Both the position numbers and the translations under genes were made by a program. Positions 33,701-42,499 of a stretch of 64,000 nt of DNA are shown here, in pieces (within the stretch, counting starts at the first letter, position 1; every line of letters starts with the position of its first letter). Under the pieces are notes generated by a model. That model saw only the letters and a program-made list of their open reading frames with translations. It did not search any database and was not told where the DNA came from. Source of the DNA: a virus. The stretch spans positions 54,905 through 118,904 of IMG/VR virus record IMGVR_UViG_3300023175_001502, one strand, 5' to 3'.

Positions 33701-34225
33701 GTATCCGCCATTAATGTAATTTGGGCCTGGTGGAAAAGTAAATGCTACTGGAAAACTTTCTACAACTAATGCTTGCTCGTTTGTTTCTTCAACTAGTCTT
33801 GTATAAAAATGATCACCATAAACTCTATTACGTCTACGATACCATCCATCAGGACGACCAAATACTCCATTATACTGAAAAAATTCCCATTCTTCAGGAT
33901 TAAGACCGTATGTACTAACATCAGAAAACAAACTTAATTGTACTTCAGCTCTAGGTATGCCTAGTAGTGTCGTACTAACTTGCGAAGTTTCGGCAAATTG
34001 TTCTTCTATAGAAAGTTGTGTATTATCTACTACAGCATTATTAATAACTACACTTGTACTGTTTTCTGCTTTAGATAGAGCTTCTACTGGACCTTCATCT
34101 TCGGTAACAATTATTTGCCCGTTTGAATCTCGTAGTGGTACCCCTTTTACAATATCATAAAGAGGTACAAATGACTTTGAAGTAGGTATAGGTATTCTGT
34201 CGAATCCTATTTTTATCTGAGGCAT
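30782..34225 (-). CDS. Large virion protein, paralogue of the neighbouring 1579-residue protein
   Basis: 1147 residues. Residues ~85-110 (LLGIPRAEVQLSLFSDVSTY), a YRYQPGRISGYTFGF segment, 'VTMYKIEFGWYGAIGAKFYA' and 'KYGASCYIDGGDNS' all have close counterparts in the upstream protein at 34229-38968. Around residue 600 lies an FCCH-like unit (NVVGMTEVNFQEYYIDVLSA), common in phage tail proteins. Beta-rich throughout. Structural role by context and resemblance to marine myovirus proteins. Confidence 0.75.
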   Translation of the reverse strand: MPQIKIGFDRIPIPTSKSFVPLYDIVKGVPLRDSNGQIIVTEDEGPVEALSKAENSTSVVINNAVVDNTQLSIEEQFAETSQVSTTLLGIPRAEVQLSLFSDVSTYGLNPEEWEFFQYNGVFGRPDGWYRRRNRVYGDHFYTRLVEETNEQALVVESFPVAFTFPPGPNYINGGYNEAVFNRYLQFINLGNDMYNLYIGTNEQFAEENFLNPAICFVQDGDVEYPDDEQLGYDLIENWCQAWMNMRDGLLIDPNTNTPIKFPVGYDATNTRPGQTDNIQYFGLLQSKKAYRYQPGRISGYTFGFRASRDEASIDNIIEWGIGNPTDEYVFQIRGPQFNIVRRSTVRLPNEVLQRMGMNENNQQVVSSREPFVEDEFYELVITRDFFNGDALDGNGRSGYLLDPTKVTMYKIEFGWYGAIGAKFYAYIPTDTGDARWVLMHTLTIENQLGEPCLQDPYFKFRYLQDIRNTSNIREPQYLYKYGASCYIDGGDNSAGKYYSYTSDDKTVNNARQTSIAGIYPKRTIKNSDGVEKPNKKNVFPVDLKIDCDQLSEVQLVEINGCPAFGHHYAPSLHATQNGIVRSVNINGAGSEITINPQPTVNIANISQANPGIVTTDTDHGFFIGQKVTLENVVGMTEVNFQEYYIDVLSATQFALYSDADYSNAVDTSGFTAYASGGTADGNPIFRTRDDDSKLIVPGINSCYAAITSESTANIERIGFDALYEKSSTGTIDPQVLLNGVVTDLASVPVDAVRFTSYYDHIAGSTYPITGDGFECNYLNPVTTEGTQFCEFLIGVTENKPIISTRTNALGNPVNEVKFLAKDGITEIEPDLANILHAEFTHSSLYRDRDGFEEREGDAPLGIRFDIDYRLPRPEGTDSGICSGIDVKIEDRLEFSVTYASADPVSGLPSDIIIFDQEPSEIINGFSLVGGEFGESGVASGIRFTSELKSYIDNEDVEKYYIDIDGAPNNGAFTLQLSPIRLTDRLITGNPEKSVNKVQIFSFQPKPLYLVVFMRDNARMNNITITENINGTTRAFCPEWITDSGVDVVFSGGSSAGVPAANYLPKERLASTSVDVQNSQPLRPGKLKDTLYVSPNRNNTVDLGSVYGPDRTVISPGILNTTATFVTARSLINNDVNLVSASITTKED

Positions 34226-34228
34226 TTA

Positions 34229-37200
34229 TTATTGTTCCTCCCATGTCAAGCTGGCACTTAATGAAACCTGTGGACTAGTAGAATTAGTGTTGTTACTGAA
34301 TGTTGCTAAGAACAATGTTTCTAACTGGTCAGTCAATGGATAACTTATGTATTCCTTGTTGTAGTCAAAATATGTTGCTAGGTCAAATTCTTCAGCACCT
34401 GGTGCAATGTAATAACTTGCTAATTCAGTACCTGATCCAGGTATTGGAGTCTGCGCTCTTAGAGCAACTTCTACTGAGCTTAAACGTTCCTTTTCAAAAG
34501 TAGTTTCGCTTGAAGTCAAACTATTACCTTGTGGATCAAATACTCCTTCTTTCAAGAATGTTGCACCTGATGCAACTTCTAATGTTCCATTATATATCTC
34601 TGTTGGATAGAAGTAGTAGTTGTCATTGCTTTTTTCTAATCTTCCTAATACACTAATCAAAGTTTCACTACCATTTAAACTTGCACGGAAGTAACCATAT
34701 AAGAAGTCTCCATTTTGTGATAGATAGTCTGTATCAGTAGTTGATAGTAAGTACGAGCTGTTTAAGTCTACAGATGCATTTAACGCAAAACTTCCAGTGG
34801 TTCCTATTGCTGTTTGGAACTTAGGTGTTTTGAGCAATGTCATTTTAGCATTTACAGTTCCGTCTGCTCCTGCACTTAATCTTGTTGGATATACCTGTAC
34901 TCTGTTTCTAACAGCGTCACCGTTACCTGATGTAATGTCGTCTTTGGTTTTTAAACCATATAGTAATGCTGGTCTATCAACGATTACATTTAATGTCGAA
35001 ACAGCACTTACTGGTTTATTCAAATATAAGTCATTACCATCAACCCAAATTACTTTTACGTTTTGGTCTTGTGAGTTACCTGTTATTACTCTTGCATTCA
35101 TATAGAATGTATTAATTGCGGGTGCAGAGTTTCCTGTAGCATCAGGATCAAGATTTGTTACAGTCATTATAGGTGTAACAGGATCTGTAGCATTTGTACT
35201 ATCAACTCCTAGTTTGTATCTTGAACCATATACATCAGTTGGTGTTTCCGAACTGTGGTTAAACAATCTTACAGTACCGCGGTCACCACCATCAATGTAG
35301 TAAGAAGCACCATACTTGACGAGGCTTTCTGCGTAACTACCATATGGGTTTTGCAATCTATTAGCATTTGGAACACCAAATCTGTTTTCACTTCCTCCGC
35401 CGTAAACAAGATATGTAATTGGAAGTGTAGCATTACCTAGTGAAGATATCTTCAACTGGTTTGAACAACGTAAATGATGTACTCTTACCCAACGTGCTTC
35501 GCCGTTGTCTACTGGAACATATGCTAAGAACAATGCACCAACAGCACCATACCAACTAAATTCAACTTTAAGCATGGTCACCTTACTAAAGTCCATGTCC
35601 CAAACTGATGTTTGTTCTTGTGCTGATACGCCTGTGCCTAAGAATAGCTCACCGGCTTTTTTATCTAGTACGTTATCACTGTATACACTGTTACGTGTTG
35701 TACCGTCTAAACTGTCTCCGGAGAATCTTGTTCTACCTACTCTATATTCATAAACACTGTAATATCTAGGATCGACATGATCACGCACCCAAGTCTTATA
35801 CTTGAAGTTTAGGTCATCAATTTGTGTTCTTAAAGATGCAGCATCAACACTAGTGTCAATTGCTGTATCTATGTAACCTATTGTAACATCTGCTTGTTCT
35901 GCTGGTAATACACCAGATGATGTATACAAGTATGGGAACATGCCATCATATCTTTCTTCAACACCTGCTAAACCAAATGATTGATTATATGCATCTGGGA
36001 ATATAAATGGAACTGGAGTTTCGATATAGTGTTCAGTTCCTGCTCCTGTTAGTGTAATTGGAGTGTTGTTACTAGGTGTTACGTCAAATTGATCAAAGTC
36101 TGCAACCGCAGGATCCATTAATGTAATTACATTACCTTTAGGTCCTTTTACTTCACTTACCCAATATGTTTTACCATCAACTAGTTCTGGGCAATCACCA
36201 TAATAGTTTACATACTGTCCTATTATAACACTTCCTTCTGCAAGTGTAAAGGTATTATTTGTTGTATCAATTTGTGCTGGTGTTTTTAGTCTTGGCTTTA
36301 ATAGTGTAGGATCGTAAGCTGCAGCATGCACCATAATTAATCCATCCCTTAAAATAACAAGATCGCCAAACTGTCCTGCTGTACCATAATCTACTGAACC
36401 GGCGTATTGTGTAGTAAAGTTGTTTATAATAATGTTAGCGAGTGTATTCAGCTTGTCTGTTTGCTCTGTTGTTAAAGCAAAACGTGTTGCTAAACTTGGT
36501 ATAGCAACATTTTGAGAATCACTACGTGTTACATCTACTGTGCCTGTTGCTGTTAATAGATCTTTCAAAAATGTATGTCTATTAATTTCAGCAACTACAC
36601 CACCATTTGTTTGTGAATAAACTTTTAATGCGCCGTCACTGTAATATTTAAATGCATTGTATGCTGTAGCTGCGTTGCCACCGAACTGTAAGTCGCTTGC
36701 ATATCCGTTAACAACATACTTAACATCTCTAATACACTTAAACTTCAATACATTTAAGAAATCATTAGGATCTGCTCCGTCAGGCAAATGTGTTGCTGTA
36801 TCATATGTTAAACTCTCACTTACAAGATAACCATAGTAAAGTGCATATACACTGAATATAGTTTCTATTTTACTACGCTGGCCATATGTAGCACTAGCAA
36901 TTTGTGCATTTGTAATAAATCCTGTTGTTCCATCTGGTCCTTGTTGTGCAGGGTATGCACCTGAACCATTTGCTGTCACAGCCTGTATTTGGAATTTAGC
37001 AAGATTACCAATTTTAGTTCTTGCATCTAGTTCGCCAATTTCTGCTAATTTTTCTCTTAGCTTATTTCTGAAATAATAGTGAGTTTCTCCCTCACGCTCT
37101 GCGTCTGTAAGTAATGCTGTATTATAGGTTGCCGCGTTTGCAATTATATGTCCATCACCGCCCCATCTTAAATCGTTAATGTAAGCATCTAGCGCAAATT

Positions 37201-38968
37201 CTAAATCTCTCTTACATTTTAAATCATCTCCTGTAAATGTTACTGGAGCCACAGTTTCTACTATTGTTTGTGTAGCAGCTGTAATAGCCGCTTGTGCCGC
37301 TGTCATTGAAGCTGCACCCCAAGAAGTATCTGGAACTGTTCTTGTAACAGGAAGACTTAACAGTATGTCGCCTTCGCTAATTACATCTTTAATTACGTTT
37401 GTATATGTAACAGCTAGATCTGCTTCTGTTTGGTTTGCAACACCATTGCCTGTAACTTGTGTTTCACTGTTACCTGTTGTTTTAACAATAGTAACGTCTT
37501 TAACTATGTCGTCTATAATATCTGCAAGTCTACCATATGCTGCAACAGTTTGTGTAATATAGTTTGCTGTTTGGTCGCTCTTACTAAACCCATCGTAAAA
37601 GAAGAACCTGCCAGCATCGTATGTAGCACTGTTTCCGCCATATAATATATCATAACTAACAGCGTTTAGAACAAACAATACATCTCGTGTACATTTGTTT
37701 ACATTGTGACTAGCACTTGGATATTGATCTGCTACCCAAGCATTTATTTCTGCCGCTATAAAGTCTCTGTTTGCAACTAGTTGATCTTTTACAGCTTCTC
37801 TACTTGCTGATCCGCCGCTAGTTGGATTAGTAAATGTAACAGCCTTTAGGAAAGCAATTTGCTCTGCCTGTGTTGCACTAGCATAGTCTACTCGTGTAGC
37901 AGGATCAACAGCAATAGCACGTAAATTGTTATACCATGTGTCTACAGCCGCGTCTGCTGTGTTATCAACACCTGCTAATGATTTAACTTCAGTTTGTGAA
38001 CTGTTAATTGCATCAGTAACACTTGTTGGTAAAGGATACTCGTTGGAGTTTGACTCTGCAAGTCCTTGGAATGTACTACCGTAGTTAGTGCCAAGTGTAA
38101 TGTCTGTTCCTATTGCTTCAAGGAAGTAACCTAAATCTCTTTGACATTTAACAGCACTATTGCTTAGTACACTTCCGTCAATTAGATCAAATTTGTTTGC
38201 TGTCAAGTATTTGGTTGCTGTAGGATATTGGTTATATGTGCTTGCTGGTTGTCCGGGAGCCTTACCACCTAGTGCATGATCTTCTAATTGCTGTCCTGCA
38301 CTGTTACCAAATTCTAATGGATTTTTTCTAATAATAGACTGTGTACGTCTTACTACAGCAAATTGGTCGCCTTGACCAGTATCTCTTGTTTCCCAATAGT
38401 AGCCATCAAACTTATCAAAGATACCATATTTTTTAACGTCAGGGTTACGTGTTGGTGGTCTTTGTCCTGCACCTACAACATTGCCTGATGCAAATGAACT
38501 CTTAATACCAAATGTAGCTGCAGAAACACGTCCTGGTTGATATCTAAAAAATCTTTTACTTGTTAGTACTGATGTCTCGTCTGCCGGTGCTGTAACCATT
38601 GCACCTGATTCTTCTGGTAAGTGCAAAATACCCCAGTCTTGTACTCCGCCAATTCCACTATATTGAGATGCTGTATTTGGAACTTGTGAATATTCTGCTG
38701 GTTCACTTGACCATTCGCTTGGGTTAACATCGTAAGTGTTAACGTCTGCAAATATACCTAGTGCAACTTCTGATCTTGGAATACCAAGTAGAGAAAGTGC
38801 AACCTCTGATTGTATTTTGTTCTGTTCAACGACTGGAATTGCTGTTTGATCTGTAGCAACCACAACCGGAATACTGTTTGCTGCTGGTTGTGCGCCGGGT
38901 GTTACTGGAGTAGTTCTACCTACGTTTACGACCGAAGCATTATTGTTTATGTTATTTAGACTTGACAT
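34229..38968 (-). CDS. Large virion protein with four Cys-containing repeats
   Basis: 1579 residues. The N- and C-terminal parts are paralogous to the downstream gene product. Inserted at ~270-860 are four repeats of about 150-160 residues, each opening with KCxRDxxxxLxAxxxDxxxG (Cys275, 426, 585 and 745), for example KCTRDVLFVLNAVSYDILYG. Helical ANRDFIAAEINAW segments precede some of them. The insert therefore grew by tandem duplication. The later part contains the fibre-type beta domain 'VTMLKVEFSWYGAVGALFLA'. Probably a tail-fibre or baseplate protein. Confidence 0.78.
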   Translation of the reverse strand: MSSLNNINNNASVVNVGRTTPVTPGAQPAANSIPVVVATDQTAIPVVEQNKIQSEVALSLLGIPRSEVALGIFADVNTYDVNPSEWSSEPAEYSQVPNTASQYSGIGGVQDWGILHLPEESGAMVTAPADETSVLTSKRFFRYQPGRVSAATFGIKSSFASGNVVGAGQRPPTRNPDVKKYGIFDKFDGYYWETRDTGQGDQFAVVRRTQSIIRKNPLEFGNSAGQQLEDHALGGKAPGQPASTYNQYPTATKYLTANKFDLIDGSVLSNSAVKCQRDLGYFLEAIGTDITLGTNYGSTFQGLAESNSNEYPLPTSVTDAINSSQTEVKSLAGVDNTADAAVDTWYNNLRAIAVDPATRVDYASATQAEQIAFLKAVTFTNPTSGGSASREAVKDQLVANRDFIAAEINAWVADQYPSASHNVNKCTRDVLFVLNAVSYDILYGGNSATYDAGRFFFYDGFSKSDQTANYITQTVAAYGRLADIIDDIVKDVTIVKTTGNSETQVTGNGVANQTEADLAVTYTNVIKDVISEGDILLSLPVTRTVPDTSWGAASMTAAQAAITAATQTIVETVAPVTFTGDDLKCKRDLEFALDAYINDLRWGGDGHIIANAATYNTALLTDAEREGETHYYFRNKLREKLAEIGELDARTKIGNLAKFQIQAVTANGSGAYPAQQGPDGTTGFITNAQIASATYGQRSKIETIFSVYALYYGYLVSESLTYDTATHLPDGADPNDFLNVLKFKCIRDVKYVVNGYASDLQFGGNAATAYNAFKYYSDGALKVYSQTNGGVVAEINRHTFLKDLLTATGTVDVTRSDSQNVAIPSLATRFALTTEQTDKLNTLANIIINNFTTQYAGSVDYGTAGQFGDLVILRDGLIMVHAAAYDPTLLKPRLKTPAQIDTTNNTFTLAEGSVIIGQYVNYYGDCPELVDGKTYWVSEVKGPKGNVITLMDPAVADFDQFDVTPSNNTPITLTGAGTEHYIETPVPFIFPDAYNQSFGLAGVEERYDGMFPYLYTSSGVLPAEQADVTIGYIDTAIDTSVDAASLRTQIDDLNFKYKTWVRDHVDPRYYSVYEYRVGRTRFSGDSLDGTTRNSVYSDNVLDKKAGELFLGTGVSAQEQTSVWDMDFSKVTMLKVEFSWYGAVGALFLAYVPVDNGEARWVRVHHLRCSNQLKISSLGNATLPITYLVYGGGSENRFGVPNANRLQNPYGSYAESLVKYGASYYIDGGDRGTVRLFNHSSETPTDVYGSRYKLGVDSTNATDPVTPIMTVTNLDPDATGNSAPAINTFYMNARVITGNSQDQNVKVIWVDGNDLYLNKPVSAVSTLNVIVDRPALLYGLKTKDDITSGNGDAVRNRVQVYPTRLSAGADGTVNAKMTLLKTPKFQTAIGTTGSFALNASVDLNSSYLLSTTDTDYLSQNGDFLYGYFRASLNGSETLISVLGRLEKSNDNYYFYPTEIYNGTLEVASGATFLKEGVFDPQGNSLTSSETTFEKERLSSVEVALRAQTPIPGSGTELASYYIAPGAEEFDLATYFDYNKEYISYPLTDQLETLFLATFSNNTNSTSPQVSLSASLTWEEQ

Positions 38969-41900
38969 TAGTTAATTTTCCCTTTGGCTACTACGAAATT
39001 ATTTTGTAGTGCAACTTGTCCGGAACTCGCCGGCGTTTGAATTGTGGTTACACCAAAATCAATTGTTATAGTATTGCTTATCGTATTTATTGAATTTATG
39101 GTTCCGTTCAATCCTCCTGATGCAGGAGTTGTACTGTGGTTCACTAAGCGGACCACATCGCTTACATTTAGACCGTCTACACTATCTAGTGGAAGAACAT
39201 AGTCGTTATTACCATCTGTGCTACCCAACCCTACAATAGTTTTAGTTGGTACATATTCTGTTGCAACTATTCTATATACTAGTCCCTGTGAGTTAGGATT
39301 ACTTGCAAGTAAAGTTGAATAACCTGCTCTACTTAGTAAGTCATTTACCTTTCCTGTTACTATTCTAAATTGGAAATTGCCGTTAGCATCGCCTGGGGTA
39401 GTGAATGATATGTAATCTTCTCCTCCTAGTGTTTGGCTGTAATCCGGATTAGATCCACCTGGAATAACAAGCTCTTCTACGTTATTCACTTTGGTTAGTT
39501 CATTTATAAGTCCTGTAAGGCTACCTTGATTTGCTGTAAAGTCAAAAAATGCGCCGTTTTCTTGATAGACGTATGCAGGACTGTTAAAGTCTATATTTGG
39601 TTCTAAAGTTATGTTGACACTATCATACTCTGAATTAAGTACATCTGGATTAGCAATAAATTCGCCTGCTGGACCTAATAATACGTTTGGTGAAAGTACT
39701 ATCTTGGTTGCACCATATGCAAATATTCCTTCTCCGCAATTATCAACAATGTTCGGAGAAACTATACCTTTTTGTACAGCACTTACACTTATTGGTCCTG
39801 GGAAATCTCTAAATGTGTTATGAGCTATTTTAATAGTTCTACATTCATCTGCATATAAAGGTTGATAATCATAACTATATGTCAGTCCACCGCTTGTAAT
39901 TTCACTGTTAAGTATTGTTAAGTTATTTGTAATTGTTGGATGGTAAGCATATATGCCGCCACCTATTACGTTATCTAACTCAATGTTTTCGTAAAGTAAG
40001 TCATTACCATATAGATAAAACGCAAAGTTTAAAAACTCTGAAGTTGTGTCAGTTGACAAATATTGGTTTTGTGCATTACCATCTATTCTTAAATCTCTTA
40101 TTGTTATATTACTATAACTTGTATACCCTGACTTAGGTCTTATTATTGTATTGTCACCTGTTGATGTTTCAGTTGACCAATATTGCTTGATAATTCTAGT
40201 TTGGTCGCCACTTCCTTTTAGTGTAAATCCATCTGGAATTTCTAAACGCTTTATAAAGTATGTTCTATTTTCAAGCTCATAACTATTTCTATTTTGAGCT
40301 TTAGCAGAGTCTATTGCAAGTTGTACAGCTTCTGTATCGTCAACAACTACTTCTATACTAGTTTGGCTTGCATAAAAACTATTTGCTACTGTTAAGTTAT
40401 TTGTATTAGGATCAATTTGTGTAATTTCTGTATCAATCCAACCAAGTTTTGGTGTTGCTGATGCTACAAGTGGAACATGCACAAGTCCACTATCAGTTGT
40501 AAACAATCCTTGTGTAGTTCTTTTACTCCAGGGTGCAACATCAAAGTCATAATAATCTGTCCATACTACATTGCTAAGAGCAACTCCTAGTTCTTTTGGA
40601 CCTAATACTTTTAGAAGTGTATAGTTAACTTCGGAACCAATTTTTCTATAAATTAAAATATTGTGTGCCGAACTTACACGACTTACTACTAGTTGTAAGT
40701 TTTTGTTGTTGTTAAAATCGTTTATTTCGTCCGGTTCAATAGTAATATCTACAGCACTAGATACAGCACTTATCTTACCTGATTGTGTATCCATTTGTGC
40801 AACTCTATAACTAAATGTAACTTCGTTACCACTACCATCTGGAGTAGCAAAGCCTACTCTATTAACCTGTATTCCAAGATTAGAAGTATCTTGATCTATG
40901 TTATCCGCACTTGCACCAAAAATTCTTATTTTTTGACCTGTATTAAAGTAATCTATATCTGCTGGATTTACAGTTACAATTGAAGTTTGTGTTCCGCCTG
41001 ACAATGCTGTAGCATTTACTTTTACACTTGTATTGAATTCTTCGTTTACAGTAATAGCACCACTAACAATAAGGTTACCTTTAATACTAACACCGCCGTC
41101 AACACTAAGAGCACCACTATCAAAATCTAATGCGGACTGTGTGCTTCTAATCTTTACACTAACAGCTGAATTTAAATCTAGTAAACTTTCTGTTAATGTT
41201 GCACTAGTTTGACTATTAGTAATAAATCTTAAAGTATCATCGCTTGCATTTGGAGTTAGTTCAGCACTAACATATGTTAGTCCATCTACTGATCTTACGC
41301 CGCCTAAACCATTCCAATTACTACCATCATACCCTTCAAATATTCCTAGTTCTGTATTCAAACGCATAGCACCTGCAACATCAGGCGCCCTTTGTGCAGA
41401 AGTACCCTTAGGAATTACAACACCGTTTGTACCAATAATATTTACATACCCGTTGCCTTTTGGATCTATAGCAATGTTGCTGTTATCTGGAACAGTTCTT
41501 ATTGTTGTTCCACTAAACTCTATATTTTCAATAGAATTAAATGCTGTAAATGTATAAGTTCCAGCGCCGTCTGTTTTTAAAACATCGCCATCGTTACCTT
41601 CTGAAATACCTAAATCAGTAAGTGTAGCAGGAATAGTAGGTTTATTTTGTACATCGTCCCATTGTGGATTAGTTGTAGGAATATCTAAGTATTCAAAGTC
41701 ACCACCAGCTGCTACTGTTAAGTATTGTCCTGGTGTAGGTGTTTGGCCGTTATCTTTTAATTTTTCAGGAGTAATAAAATCATCATCAATTTGCGATAAT
41801 CCAATTTGTCCTGATAGCCCTAAAAAGCTAGTAGCGCCACCGCCGCCACCGCCGCCGGACATGTCAATAAATTGTAAATTGCCTGAACCGTCTGTAGCAA

Positions 41901-42324
41901 GAACTTGGCCAATAGTTCCGTCATCAACATCTAATTCGTCTATGCCAATTGTATTTGCTTTAATTTGTGCATTACTTGCAGAGCCTTGTAAATCCCCACC
42001 CATGGTAGGATCTTGTGTAGGAATGTTTTGGAAACTAATAGTTCCTGTGCCATTTGTAGTTAAAAACTGTCCTGATGTTCCGTCCCCAATTCCTAGTTGT
42101 AGTATACTAGTTGGTATTGTTGGAAGATTCTGCAGGTCGTTATAGTCGTTTCTAAATACTGTACCATCAACAACTAATTGGCTTGCTGTAACTGTTCCTA
42201 ATGCTGTAATATCTAAAGCATTTACAATGCTACTATTTGTAAGTAATAGATTATCTCCGTCTGGTAATTCTCTAAACTGGTTACCTGATGTTGTGTCTAT
42301 TACTAGTGGAAATCTATTGGCCAT
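38968..42324 (-). CDS. Tail-fibre protein with beta-helix domain
   Basis: 1118 residues. The N-terminal ~330 are collagen-like/beta segments typical of fibres (GIGDGTSGQFLTTNGTG, repeated Gly/Asp-rich units and a Gly7 linker). Residues ~700-900 look like a right-handed parallel beta-helix of the pectate-lyase type (QLAIDSAKAQNRNSYELENR, then GFTLKGSGDQTRII and a series of NITI-like strands). That fold often degrades or binds surface polysaccharide. It has its own late promoter 19 bases upstream and heads the operon down to 27391. Confidence 0.78.
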   Translation of the reverse strand: MANRFPLVIDTTSGNQFRELPDGDNLLLTNSSIVNALDITALGTVTASQLVVDGTVFRNDYNDLQNLPTIPTSILQLGIGDGTSGQFLTTNGTGTISFQNIPTQDPTMGGDLQGSASNAQIKANTIGIDELDVDDGTIGQVLATDGSGNLQFIDMSGGGGGGGATSFLGLSGQIGLSQIDDDFITPEKLKDNGQTPTPGQYLTVAAGGDFEYLDIPTTNPQWDDVQNKPTIPATLTDLGISEGNDGDVLKTDGAGTYTFTAFNSIENIEFSGTTIRTVPDNSNIAIDPKGNGYVNIIGTNGVVIPKGTSAQRAPDVAGAMRLNTELGIFEGYDGSNWNGLGGVRSVDGLTYVSAELTPNASDDTLRFITNSQTSATLTESLLDLNSAVSVKIRSTQSALDFDSGALSVDGGVSIKGNLIVSGAITVNEEFNTSVKVNATALSGGTQTSIVTVNPADIDYFNTGQKIRIFGASADNIDQDTSNLGIQVNRVGFATPDGSGNEVTFSYRVAQMDTQSGKISAVSSAVDITIEPDEINDFNNNKNLQLVVSRVSSAHNILIYRKIGSEVNYTLLKVLGPKELGVALSNVVWTDYYDFDVAPWSKRTTQGLFTTDSGLVHVPLVASATPKLGWIDTEITQIDPNTNNLTVANSFYASQTSIEVVVDDTEAVQLAIDSAKAQNRNSYELENRTYFIKRLEIPDGFTLKGSGDQTRIIKQYWSTETSTGDNTIIRPKSGYTSYSNITIRDLRIDGNAQNQYLSTDTTSEFLNFAFYLYGNDLLYENIELDNVIGGGIYAYHPTITNNLTILNSEITSGGLTYSYDYQPLYADECRTIKIAHNTFRDFPGPISVSAVQKGIVSPNIVDNCGEGIFAYGATKIVLSPNVLLGPAGEFIANPDVLNSEYDSVNITLEPNIDFNSPAYVYQENGAFFDFTANQGSLTGLINELTKVNNVEELVIPGGSNPDYSQTLGGEDYISFTTPGDANGNFQFRIVTGKVNDLLSRAGYSTLLASNPNSQGLVYRIVATEYVPTKTIVGLGSTDGNNDYVLPLDSVDGLNVSDVVRLVNHSTTPASGGLNGTINSINTISNTITIDFGVTTIQTPASSGQVALQNNFVVAKGKIN

Positions 42325-42343
42325 TTGCTTATCCTATTTACTA

Positions 42344-42351
42344 TATTTATC
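42344..42351 (-). promoter_or_regulatory. Late promoter octamer GATAAATA
   Basis: GATAAATA 19 bases before ATG 42324; contains the stop codon of the 50-residue gene upstream. Confidence 0.78.
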
Positions 42352-42499
42352 GCCTAATTTTTTTAAGTGCTTCATCGGCTTTTCCTTTAGGATCTCCAAT
42401 GACCTTTACTTGTAATCTAGGACCACGATTGGCGATCACTGTTAATCGTCTTCCATTTTCATTAGTAAAACTTTTTCCTTGTGGGCGTTTCTTTTCCAT
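42347..42499 (-). CDS. Small basic protein (50 residues)
   Basis: 50 residues, rich in Lys and Arg (MEKKRPQGKSFTNENGRR, then a strand-helix LQVKVIGDPKGKADEALKKI). ATG 42499 overlaps the stop of the 2983-residue gene (TAATG) and its stop lies inside the next late promoter, so it fills the interval exactly. It could be a small nucleic-acid or fibre-assembly factor; this is not testable from sequence. Confidence 0.55.
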   Translation of the reverse strand: MEKKRPQGKSFTNENGRRLTVIANRGPRLQVKVIGDPKGKADEALKKIRR

